Assembly: GCA_013330385.1 (NCBI GenBank)
Contig: DUIL01000065.1
Coordinates: forward strand, 1-7,979
Reading direction: 5' to 3'
DNA from: Candidatus Thalassarchaeaceae archaeon
GTDB lineage: Archaea; Thermoplasmatota; Poseidoniia; Poseidoniales; Thalassarchaeaceae
Length of the DNA stretch: 7,979 nt
Part shown: positions 1-5,973 of the stretch, in pieces
Position numbering within the stretch: the first letter of the stretch is position 1
Layout of the letters: every line of letters starts with the position of its first letter
Notes under the pieces: generated by a model
What the model saw: the letters and a program-made list of their open reading frames with translations, nothing else
What the model was told of the DNA's origin: nothing
Databases searched by the model: none
Translations under genes and position numbers: made by a program

Positions 1-551
1 TCAGTAGAGTTCTGAACTCCATCTGGAGATACTAGTGGTTGAAAATCATCATGGAAGCCTCTTGCATAATGGCAATTGAAGCGCCAGAAATCAATCAACT
101 CACAAGCCGCATCTATCTCGGCTTGAAACGCTGTTTTAGACTGATTTAACATGGTTGAGGCATTGACTCGCATTCGCCAATCACCAGCTAGCAAATCGGC
201 ACATCGCTCGAAAATTGCACAGCGGCCCTCTAGCCCTAGATCTATCCAATCTCTTTGAGCGGCCACAGCTGCATTACAAGCAGCTTCCATTTCATCACGG
301 CCGGCAAGATGGACCTTGGCAATCACATGGCCATGCTTATGAGGAATTACTTGAGTTGTTGTTGTGCCAGTGAAAACAGCCTCACCATTGATGACACAGG
401 GTATCTCTACTACCTCTGCCATCTGACGGTCTAGCTCTGTTTGGAGTGCTGTTCTTTCCTCACTTCCCGGAGCATATCCGAGTATTGGCTCGTTAATGGG
501 ATGACTGGTCATGAGCATTCGTGAGGACTCGCCTCTAACAAAATTGCGCAT
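1..551 (-). CDS. pruA: Delta-1-pyrroline-5-carboxylate dehydrogenase (L-glutamate gamma-semialdehyde dehydrogenase), N-terminal part
   Basis: This is the N-terminal 183 residues of an NAD-dependent aldehyde dehydrogenase that oxidises glutamate semialdehyde to glutamate, the second step of proline catabolism. The frame is open to the left edge, so the catalytic cysteine and glutamate lie outside the window. The visible part matches the group 1 (ALDH4A1-like) family from end to end: NEP near residue 20, PGSEER at 28-33, EIPCVINGE near 49-57, the PHKHGH segment at 70-75, and the very characteristic run from NQSKT (136-140) through QAEIDAACELIDFWRF (143-158), which in the family lies just before the cofactor-binding core. 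The ATG at 551 follows the upstream gene after 12 bases; ATG codons at 518 and 512 are possible alternatives and no Shine-Dalgarno decides between them. It is the last visible gene of the purA operon. The family call is secure; the group 1 subtype is recalled from the human sequence, not searched. Confidence 0.9.
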   Translation of the reverse strand, partial: MRNFVRGESSRMLMTSHPINEPILGYAPGSEERTALQTELDRQMAEVVEIPCVINGEAVFTGTTTTQVIPHKHGHVIAKVHLAGRDEMEAACNAAVAAQRDWIDLGLEGRCAIFERCADLLAGDWRMRVNASTMLNQSKTAFQAEIDAACELIDFWRFNCHYARGFHDDFQPLVSPDGVQNST

Positions 552-563
552 CAGAATTCACAT

Positions 564-935
564 TCAAGCTTCGCTTTCTTCCTCCCACCAACCATCTTTT
601 CCGGGCTCCGGCGGGTCGAATTTATCGATGTCAGTTTGATATTCAGGCTCATCTACGGATTCAGGGTATACAAATTTGGCATCAGGAGTTGTCACTTCAC
701 CTCTAATACCCATCAGTATGGTCCTGATACCCATGTACTGTACACCCAATCCTGCTAGCAAAAACGGGAGTGTGAAAGCACAAAGGAATAATAATTCAAA
801 TGGATCCATATAACTGGACCCAACATCACCAAAAATCATTAATGGAGTTAGTGTGAAAGGCATTCCAAAACTAAAGAGAAAAAGCCCCATGAAAATGGCG
901 CCAAATCTTTGGCCTAGACCTACTTTCACTTGCAC
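564..935 (-). CDS. Small two-helix membrane protein of unknown function
   Basis: I do not recognise this 123-residue protein. It has two hydrophobic segments, about residues 12-35 and 46-70, joined by a short acidic loop containing GDVGSSYMDP. A soluble C-terminal tail of some 50 residues follows, rich in Asp, Glu and Pro and ending in WWEEESEA. No catalytic or metal-binding motif is visible. By the positive-inside rule the topology is unclear: the N-terminus carries K4 and R10 and the tail starts with R71 and R78, which would place both ends in the cytoplasm. The start is GTG at 935, with another GTG at 929; the first in-frame ATG (890) would cut into helix 1. The gene lies 20 bases after the zinc-site protein gene and 12 before the P5C dehydrogenase gene on the same strand, which suggests cotranscription. 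The open frame, membrane pattern and operon position make it a likely real gene. Confidence 0.75.
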   Translation of the reverse strand: MQVKVGLGQRFGAIFMGLFLFSFGMPFTLTPLMIFGDVGSSYMDPFELLFLCAFTLPFLLAGLGVQYMGIRTILMGIRGEVTTPDAKFVYPESVDEPEYQTDIDKFDPPEPGKDGWWEEESEA

Positions 936-955
936 AATATCTACCTAGAATCGCT

Positions 956-1246
956 TTAGGACCACTCGTCTAAGTCGTCCTTCTTGGCCTTCTTCCATTC
1001 TCGATAATGAGACTTACAAACTGAGACTCTACGTGCTTGACCTTCTAGGCCGTCTTCACCCCAAACATCTGCAGCACGGTCGAATGCAATTCTTCTCCCA
1101 CCTATCTTCTTGTCTGCAAAACCCTCACAGCCAGCTACTTGACAGCGGACTTGGCCTACAAATTCCTCTTTCTCGGACTTACCTGATTTTCCAGAGGCTG
1201 CATCGGCAGCGGCACGCTTCTTACGCGCCTTGGACTTGAATCCCAT
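956..1246 (-). CDS. Small basic protein with a candidate Cys/His zinc site, unknown function
   Basis: The ATG start gives a 96-residue protein that I do not recognise. The first 28 residues are a Lys/Ala/Ser-rich, probably disordered basic tail (MGFKSKARKKRAAADAAS). The remainder looks like a compact domain with C35-x4-C40 and C77-x2-H80, a pattern that could bind one zinc ion. Between them lie GGRRIAFDRAADVWGEDGLEG and a basic RRVSVCK stretch. The C-terminus is Lys- and Asp-rich and ends DEWS. A positively charged tail plus a zinc-like knuckle suits nucleic acid or ribosome binding, but this is inference only. A GTG at 1255 would add three residues (M-C-Y); I prefer the ATG at 1246, 25 bases after the purA stop. 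The gene lies between purA and the membrane protein gene on the same strand. Confidence 0.75.
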   Translation of the reverse strand: MGFKSKARKKRAAADAASGKSGKSEKEEFVGQVRCQVAGCEGFADKKIGGRRIAFDRAADVWGEDGLEGQARRVSVCKSHYREWKKAKKDDLDEWS

Positions 1247-1258
1247 GTAGCACACCGC

Positions 1259-1275
1259 CTAATTGGTCCAATTAG
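1259..1275. repeat. Perfect 8-bp inverted repeat overlapping the purA stop codon
   Basis: CTAATTGG and its exact reverse complement CCAATTAG flank a single central base. The right arm contains the purA stop codon (1272-1274), and the left arm ends about a dozen bases before the ATG of the next gene. A one-base loop cannot form, so as RNA the hairpin would be about seven pairs with a three-base loop. No T-run follows, so a terminator is unlikely. A dimeric regulator site or an mRNA processing or attenuation element is possible. A single arm (CTAATTGG) recurs at 2651-2658, upstream of purA. Confidence 0.55.
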
Positions 1276-2618
1276 AAGGTTACCTCGGCCCAATCAATAT
1301 CAAAGGGACCTCCTACCTTTGCAATAGATGCCCGACGATCGGGGCCAACTCCTACGCAGACCACAGGAATGCCTGCTAATTGCTCGATTCTATCCACGAT
1401 ATTACGCACAGCATCTGGCATTACATCGTATCCAGAAGATTCTGCTCTACTGCGATCAGCCATCTCTATCCAATCCTCATCAGACAGTTCAGGGAATCCT
1501 GAATGAGTTTCATAGACGGGGAGGCAACGAGCTACATCTTCAGCTAGAGTTGGAACAAAACTTATTGGTTTGCCATCCATTTCGTAGCCGATACAAATTT
1601 TGATTTCATCCAAACCACCCAGAACATCGAGTTTTGTGACTACTAATCCAGTATAACCACTAATCCTATGAGCATCTCTCAGAGCCACAATATCAAGCCA
1701 TCCAGTACGACGAGGGCGCCCTGTTGTGGTTCCAAACTCATGACCTACCTGAGCCATGTGCATACCCGGTCCTTCCTCAAGAGAAAGTTCGCTTGGGAAT
1801 GGGCCATTTCCTACTCTAGTACAATATGCCTTAGTGATTCCAAAGCATTCGGTAATATGACCTGGATGAATACCTGCGCCATGTGTAGCGTTAGCTCGGC
1901 CCACTACACTTGAAGTGACAAACGGATATGTGCCTTGGTCTATATCTAGAAGAGCGCCTTGTGCGCCCTCAAGCAGAACATTCTCTCCATTACGCAATGC
2001 AATATCGACCATTTGGCCTGTGGGCTTGATTGCATTTCCATATCTGTCAAGAATCCATTGAAGATTACTCGCCAAATCTGCAGCATTGATTTGTTGATCA
2101 ACACCAACTGTTCTCAATTGTTGATTCATACGAGAAATTGTGTCATCAATCTTCTTGGAATCAGCAAGAACGCCTTTGATATCTGCAAAACGAATACCTA
2201 CCCGCTCAATCCTATCGCGGTAGGCTGGACCGATTCCACGACCAGTAGTGCCAACCACCTTGTCTGCTGAATCGTATAGGCGATGGAATGGAAGAATTAC
2301 TGAAGCTCTCTCAGAGATGAATAGGCGCTTCCCTTCTGGCCTCTCACCTGTCAATCCGTGCCATCTATCCAACTCTTGTTCTAGCACCCAGGGGTCAATG
2401 ACCATGCCATCTCCTAGAACCAGATTACAGTGAGGTGAAGTCACTCCAGAAGGTATCTGATGGAGTTTAATCGTAGTGTCACCGAGAACTATTGTGTGGC
2501 CTGCATTATTGCCGCCCTGGAATCGAACTGCCCATGTTGACTGTGGAGCCAATTGGTCTATCGCTTTCCCTTTTCCTTCGTCACCCCACTGGGCTCCGAG
2601 CACTACGGTAGCAGGCAC
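1272..2618 (-). CDS. purA: Adenylosuccinate synthase
   Basis: This cytoplasmic enzyme joins IMP and aspartate using GTP to make adenylosuccinate, the first committed step from IMP to AMP. Family signatures are all present (numbering from the GTG at 2618): QWGDEGKGK at 10-18 with the catalytic Asp13, GGNNAGHT with His41, GTTGRGIGPAY at 123-133, LLEGAQG ending at 221, RVGNGPFPSE near 268-277, GTTTGRPRR at 296-304 and the guanine-recognition TKLD at 328-331. The open frame reaches upstream to a GTG at 2675, just after a TAA, giving 467 residues. The GTG at 2618 is preferred because it gives 448 residues and places Asp and His at 13 and 41, as in bacterial PurA (432 residues in E. coli); the 19 extra residues have no family counterpart. 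There is no Shine-Dalgarno, so the message may be leaderless. It heads a probable four-gene operon and is divergent from the L40e gene. Confidence 0.97.
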   Translation of the reverse strand: MPATVVLGAQWGDEGKGKAIDQLAPQSTWAVRFQGGNNAGHTIVLGDTTIKLHQIPSGVTSPHCNLVLGDGMVIDPWVLEQELDRWHGLTGERPEGKRLFISERASVILPFHRLYDSADKVVGTTGRGIGPAYRDRIERVGIRFADIKGVLADSKKIDDTISRMNQQLRTVGVDQQINAADLASNLQWILDRYGNAIKPTGQMVDIALRNGENVLLEGAQGALLDIDQGTYPFVTSSVVGRANATHGAGIHPGHITECFGITKAYCTRVGNGPFPSELSLEEGPGMHMAQVGHEFGTTTGRPRRTGWLDIVALRDAHRISGYTGLVVTKLDVLGGLDEIKICIGYEMDGKPISFVPTLAEDVARCLPVYETHSGFPELSDEDWIEMADRSRAESSGYDVMPDAVRNIVDRIEQLAGIPVVCVGVGPDRRASIAKVGGPFDIDWAEVTF

Positions 2619-2735
2619 CGTAGTCAATGGCTCTGTGGATGGTGTATGAACTAATTGGTTCAGCCATGACACCACTTAGACGGCCAGATTGCATTGGGAA
2701 TGGATTATGAAGGAGAGGCAGGTCGGCCGGACTGC
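2619..2735. promoter_or_regulatory. Divergent promoter region between purA and the L40e gene
   Basis: Both flanking genes must be transcribed from this 117-base gap if the preferred starts hold. No perfect archaeal BRE/TATA box is visible. Weak candidates are ATTATGAA at 2704-2711, about 28 bases before the L40e ATG, and TTCATACA on the minus strand at 2650-2643, about 28 bases before the purA GTG at 2618. Both distances fit leaderless transcripts with TATA centred near -27. A copy of CTAATTGG, one arm of the inverted repeat at the purA stop, lies at 2651-2658. The region role follows from gene orientation; the exact boxes are guesses. Confidence 0.4.
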
Positions 2736-2891
2736 ATGGCTCAGAGATTTCCAGAGGCGGAGAAACGTCTCCTAGACAAGTGGATTTGTATGAAATGTAG
2801 TGCAACTCACCGCGGCACTAAGGTTCGCATGTGCCGTAAGTGTGGCTATTCCGGCCTACGCAAGAAGGCAGCAGAGCGTCGTAGTGTCTGA
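2736..2891 (+). CDS. rpl40e: Large ribosomal subunit protein L40e (zinc ribbon)
   Basis: This 51-residue basic protein is the archaeal/eukaryotic large-subunit protein L40e, in eukaryotes the ribosomal part of the ubiquitin-L40 fusion. It shows the family's N-terminus (ARFPEAE-like, here AQRFPEAEKRLLDKWIC), the two zinc knuckles CMKC (18-21) and CRKC (33-36), and the GYSGLRKK segment after them. The chosen ATG matches the usual archaeal length of about 50 residues. In-frame upstream starts exist (TTG at 2694, ATG at 2700) but would add an acidic, Gly-rich leader with an extra Cys that has no counterpart in the family. A GGAGAGG stretch at 2712-2718 is too far from the ATG at 2736 to be a normal ribosome binding site and would be too close to or inside the longer forms. 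The exporter gene follows within 30 bases, so the two are probably cotranscribed. Confidence 0.93.
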   Translation: MAQRFPEAEKRLLDKWICMKCSATHRGTKVRMCRKCGYSGLRKKAAERRSV

Positions 2892-2918
2892 TTAGTGCAT
2901 CCCCTTAGCAAGCGTCTA

Positions 2919-3572
2919 ATGCGAGAACCCGTTCTTCAGATTGTGTCTAGTGTGTTGGCCGCAGGCGTAGAAGGATTCGCCCTGAGTATTGGACTGATTC
3001 TTGCACTTGGACCACAGAATGTTTTCGTACTTAGACAAGGACTTCTGCGCTCTCATGTCTTTGCTGTATGTTTAGTATGCTCCATAGCTGATGCCACATT
3101 GATTGCAGCGGGAGTTCTTGGAATGGGATCTGTCCTTGCAGGAATGGAGGGGGTGGAATTTTACATTGCTATTTTCGCTGCAACATTCATCAGTGGATAT
3201 GGAATATTACGAGTCCGATCTGCGATGAATCCGACAGCAATTTCTTCTGATGAATTAATGGAACAAGAATCCAAAAGAAATCTTGGAACCACATTAGGTG
3301 CGGCTCTAGCATTTACCTTCCTCAATCCTCATGTCTATGTTGATACCTTGCTGCTTATTGGTGGTGCTTCCAGTAGATTCTTGGGGGACGAACGTATTGC
3401 CTTTGGAATTGGAGCAGCAACGGCCTCTTTTGTATTCTTCTTCTCTTTAGGATATGGTGCCAAGAGACTCTCAAATGTCCTCAATAAACCAGAGGCGTGG
3501 AGAATGATTGACCTTGGAATTGCTTGTATAATGTTCATTATTGCCACAGCAATATTATTACCACACTTATGA
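2919..3572 (+). CDS. LysE/ArgO family amino acid exporter
   Basis: This integral membrane protein belongs to the LysE/ArgO/RhtB superfamily that exports amino acids, most likely lysine or arginine given its motifs. Numbered from the ATG at 2919 (217 residues, close to ArgO's 211), it has the diagnostic helix-1 motif LGPQNVFVLRQG (30-41), an Asp in helix 2 (SIAD, 55-58), GYGILRVRSAM after helix 3 (93-103), a hydrophilic loop (104-122), and the second signature FLNPHVYVDTLLLIGG (134-149). Two further hydrophobic stretches follow, giving about six helices. A GTG at 2895, three bases after the L40e stop, would add eight residues; neither start has a Shine-Dalgarno. GPQNxFVLRQG and NPHVYxDT point to the LysE/ArgO branch rather than RhtB, but the substrate cannot be fixed from sequence. 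It ends tail to tail with the class V enzyme gene, overlapping by six bases. Confidence 0.9.
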   Translation: MREPVLQIVSSVLAAGVEGFALSIGLILALGPQNVFVLRQGLLRSHVFAVCLVCSIADATLIAAGVLGMGSVLAGMEGVEFYIAIFAATFISGYGILRVRSAMNPTAISSDELMEQESKRNLGTTLGAALAFTFLNPHVYVDTLLLIGGASSRFLGDERIAFGIGAATASFVFFFSLGYGAKRLSNVLNKPEAWRMIDLGIACIMFIIATAILLPHL

Positions 3573-4718
3573 TAATATAATTCGAAGGGCATCTAACAAC
3601 TTCTGAATATCTTCATTTGTATTATCAAAATGTGGAGAAACTCTGAGTAGACCTGCCCTACTAGTAACTAATATTGAGAATTCATCCTGTAGCCTATTTG
3701 CTATCTCTAAACTGTCTAAATCCTCAGGCAATCGAAGACTGATTATTGCACTACGTTCGGATTCAGAGAGGGGGGAAGCAATTTCAATCCCTAGTTCTGT
3801 AACTCCTTGAATTAGTGAATCGACTAAAGAAATATCATGTCGCCATACATTATCGATTCCAAATTCATTTATTTCATTCACTGAAGCAGCTAATCCTAAG
3901 ACCGCACCAAAGTGAATGGTTGTGTACTCAAAACGGCTTGCATCATTGGGTAATTGCATCCGATCTGCTTTGAGGTCCCAGATGTCTGCATGACTTCTGA
4001 ATCCAATAAGACCAGGAGTTAGACTGCTGCTTAATTGAGGTGAAATGTAAGCTACAGCGGCGCCATAGGTTCCGCGAAGCCACTTGTATCCAGAAGAAAC
4101 AATTACATCCGCCCCTGTGGATTTGACATCGATGGGAACCATTCCCAACGATTGAGTTGCATCAATTACCAACAAGGCACCAACAGCATGAGCCGCATCA
4201 GCAAATCTTCTCAAGTCATACCTTTGACCATTAGAATATTCGACATGTGAAAGGGTGACTACGGAAGTTGATTTATCTATCAATGAAAGTATATCATTTG
4301 GACTTGTGTAATAATTATCATCATGATCTGCAAGTCTGATTTCTGCTCCATTTTCCTCAGCAACCCTCTGCCAAGGATAGACCGTAGACGGAAATGATGC
4401 TCGAGTAGATACAATATTACTGCCCCTCGGTGTAGAAACAGCCCATGCTATTGAACATAGCAATTCTGTCGCACTTGAGCCTACGCATACATCCGCGATA
4501 GGGCAAGAAAGGAGGCTTGCTATTGCTTTTCTAAGAGGAATCATACCATTCTTTTCCGCTTCACCATCAAACTCGGCAGCACCGCCTCTAGCAAGAGAAT
4601 TAGACCATTCAGAAGAAATTTTGTGTGCTGCAGCAGATGTTGTTGCAACATTTGCGTAGGATAAGTTTGTCCAAGCCCTCATGTGCGCCACAACGAATGA
4701 GCGAATAGGTCTCAGCAC
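3567..4718 (-). CDS. Class V PLP-dependent aminotransferase-like enzyme (cysteine desulfurase / isopenicillin N epimerase superfamily)
   Basis: A 383-residue fold-type I PLP enzyme of the class V group. Visible residues are the cofactor-phosphate motif GSSATEL (80-86), the Asp that pairs with the PLP ring nitrogen in VIDATQSLG (Asp186), the Schiff-base lysine in SSGYKWLRGTYG (Lys212), and the C-terminal LLRVSPHFDNTNEDI (357-371), whose Arg359 corresponds to the substrate-carboxylate arginine of SufS-like enzymes. No extended cysteine-bearing active-site loop of the SufS/IscS kind is evident between residues 315 and 355, so a general desulfurase role is not supported. Epimerase, lyase (kynureninase-like) or transaminase activity are all possible; the substrate is unknown. 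The GTG at 4718 is eight bases after the UPF0147 stop, suggesting translational coupling; an ATG at 4682 would give a 371-residue form starting MRAWTNLSYAN. The stop codon overlaps the end of the exporter gene on the other strand. Confidence 0.88.
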   Translation of the reverse strand: MLRPIRSFVVAHMRAWTNLSYANVATTSAAAHKISSEWSNSLARGGAAEFDGEAEKNGMIPLRKAIASLLSCPIADVCVGSSATELLCSIAWAVSTPRGSNIVSTRASFPSTVYPWQRVAEENGAEIRLADHDDNYYTSPNDILSLIDKSTSVVTLSHVEYSNGQRYDLRRFADAAHAVGALLVIDATQSLGMVPIDVKSTGADVIVSSGYKWLRGTYGAAVAYISPQLSSSLTPGLIGFRSHADIWDLKADRMQLPNDASRFEYTTIHFGAVLGLAASVNEINEFGIDNVWRHDISLVDSLIQGVTELGIEIASPLSESERSAIISLRLPEDLDSLEIANRLQDEFSILVTSRAGLLRVSPHFDNTNEDIQKLLDALRIILS

Positions 4719-4726
4719 TTCAAGAC

Positions 4727-5002
4727 TCAGGAATTCTTGACTTCATTCAGAAGTGCTTCCAGTGCAGTCTGAATCTGAAGACATAATGGACCATAATGGA
4801 TGGGTAGATTCGCATCATTAAATATTTCATCTAGTATAGAAGCTGTCATACCTAAGCGGATATCAAAATCTTTGTCCTTATTTAGAAGCCACATCTGAAC
4901 TGCATCTCTAGCAGAGTTGCGAATATTACGTGGAACTTGAGTGTCCTCAAGCTGACCTAGTACCTGAGCAATCTGCTGAATACGAGACTCGATATCCGAC
5001 AT
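4727..5002 (-). CDS. UPF0147 family protein
   Basis: A 91-residue, probably all-helical soluble protein of the archaeal UPF0147 family, whose function is unknown to me. The recognisable family features are the VPRNIRNSARDA segment (23-34), the later FDIRLGMTASILDEIFND stretch (46-63), and the NLPIH motif (65-69), followed by an amphipathic C-terminal helix. The length fits the family, which is about 90 residues. The ATG at 5002 is the only usable start: an in-frame TAA lies at 5044-5042 and no ATG, GTG or TTG codon intervenes. A GGTGG at 5013-5009 sits six bases before the ATG and could pair with the end of 16S rRNA; a better-looking GGAGGAG at 5041-5035 is too distant. It lies between the asparaginase and class V enzyme genes in the same direction, with gaps of 72 and 8 bases. 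Confidence 0.85.
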   Translation of the reverse strand: MSDIESRIQQIAQVLGQLEDTQVPRNIRNSARDAVQMWLLNKDKDFDIRLGMTASILDEIFNDANLPIHYGPLCLQIQTALEALLNEVKNS

Positions 5003-5074
5003 ACGATACCACCAACGGCTCGCTCGACCAAAGTCTCCTCCTTAAGCGCATCCCCGTGAATGAGGATATTAGTG

Positions 5075-5884
5075 TCACAAATCTGCACACCAAGTTGCCC
5101 AAGGCATGTCTGTATTTGACTCTCCTCGACCTTCTCCATCTCGTCCTAAAGCAATAAGACCAACTTGATGATTAGGCGCAATCAAAGATTCAATGCCCCA
5201 ATTCATTGCACTAGATAGAGACTCTAATGAATCATCTTTAGAGGTAATGATTCTCTCATAGACTTTGTTTGAAAGTAGTGCACAGGTTATCGCTTCACCA
5301 ATCCCAGTAGCCGCAACTGCCACACTCCCTTCTACCCAAAATCCACTCCCTGGAAGTGGGACATCTCCAACACGTCCAGGAGGTCTGTGACTACAACCAC
5401 CAGTGCTAGTAGCTGCAGCGATGAGGCCTTCTGAATCACGAACTATTACTCCTACAGTGTCTCCTATCTGACCCTCGGGTTGACGACCAACGACTGGGGC
5501 ATTGAGATGGCCTCTCTGATCGGCCCAATTACGAGCACCGAATCCAGCAAGGCCATTGATTTCTTCATCCAATAAGTCAACACATATACGAATCGGATTA
5601 GGAGTGTTTCTCATGGCGATAACAAAACCCAATTTTCCCTCACTCGTTTGTAATGAAGCATCAGTAAGAACTACGCCATCGGTTCGGATTACACTACCTG
5701 TTCCTGCATTAAACACTGGGTCATTCTCAAGAATAACACAGGCCTCTACTGCTGCTTCAATTGCATTTCCACCAGAGAGAAGAATATCTCTACCCTTGGC
5801 TATTGCTGGTTCTAAATTAGCAGTCCTGTCGGGACCGGGGCCGGCCCCCCCGTGGGCTATTATTGCTGGTCTAGTCATCCTCAT
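5075..5884 (-). CDS. Isoaspartyl peptidase / L-asparaginase (Ntn-hydrolase, plant/EcAIII type)
   Basis: This 269-residue precursor belongs to the family that self-cleaves into alpha and beta subunits and hydrolyses isoaspartyl dipeptides and asparagine. Visible landmarks are IIAHGGAG (8-15), GGNAIEAAVEACVILENDPVFNAGTGS (38-64), TDASLQ (74-79), and the cleavage and catalytic site GDTVG, where Thr143 would become the beta-subunit nucleophile. TSTGG (159-163) and RVGDVPLPGSG (171-181) form the substrate pocket, followed by TGIGE (193-197) and a C-terminal DMPWA like the one near the end of human ASRGL1. At 269 residues it is shorter than the usual ~310, mainly because the linker before Thr143 and the C-terminal tail are short. 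GGAGGG at 5897-5892, seven bases upstream, supports the ATG at 5884 over the one at 5878. It is downstream of lonB but separated from it by a probable terminator. Confidence 0.94.
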   Translation of the reverse strand: MRMTRPAIIAHGGAGPGPDRTANLEPAIAKGRDILLSGGNAIEAAVEACVILENDPVFNAGTGSVIRTDGVVLTDASLQTSEGKLGFVIAMRNTPNPIRICVDLLDEEINGLAGFGARNWADQRGHLNAPVVGRQPEGQIGDTVGVIVRDSEGLIAAATSTGGCSHRPPGRVGDVPLPGSGFWVEGSVAVAATGIGEAITCALLSNKVYERIITSKDDSLESLSSAMNWGIESLIAPNHQVGLIALGRDGEGRGESNTDMPWATWCADL

Positions 5885-5891
5885 CCCCCTA

Positions 5892-5897
5892 CCCTCC
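5892..5897 (-). promoter_or_regulatory. Strong ribosome binding site of the asparaginase gene
   Basis: GGAGGG read on the minus strand ends seven bases before the ATG at 5884, the best Shine-Dalgarno in the window. It favours that ATG over the second one six bases further in. Most other genes here have none, which suggests that this gene is translated from a transcript with a proper leader, while others may be leaderless or coupled. Confidence 0.7.
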
Positions 5898-5925
5898 GGT
5901 TGTAAACAAGGACTTAGTGATAAGG

Positions 5926-5960
5926 TAAAGAAAAAACTAGGACTTATTGAAAATCAATAA
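5926..5960 (-). terminator. Probable transcription terminator after lonB
   Basis: Thirteen bases past the lonB stop, on the minus strand, TTATTGA and TCAATAA (5960-5954 and 5950-5944) form a perfect 7-bp stem around a three-base loop. It is followed within about ten bases by TTTTTTCTTT (5936-5927). Archaeal RNA polymerase terminates on T-runs with or without a hairpin, so the T-run is the stronger element; the stem is all A/T except one G/C pair and is weak. The position between two same-strand genes, with a fresh ribosome binding site downstream, fits the end of the lonB unit. Confidence 0.6.
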
Positions 5961-5973
5961 TCTAGTGATTGAT

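Noticed and set aside
2619..2675. Longer PurA with 19 extra N-terminal residues from the GTG at 2675.
   Set aside because: The extra residues have no family counterpart, and the GTG at 2618 puts the catalytic Asp and His at positions 13 and 41.
2694..2735. Upstream TTG or ATG start for L40e, adding an acidic leader.
   Set aside because: The canonical archaeal protein begins at the (M)A-RFPEAE segment, which matches the ATG at 2736.
4957..5139. A 60-codon minus-strand frame spanning the end of the asparaginase gene and the start of the UPF0147 gene, considered as a frameshifted extension of the asparaginase.
   Set aside because: The asparaginase already ends with the family's DMPWA strand and needs no further domain, and the frame overlaps conserved coding sequence at both ends.
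5556..5960. A 134-codon plus-strand frame opposite the asparaginase gene.
   Set aside because: It is antisense to a conserved gene in full and has no recognisable protein features; a shadow frame.
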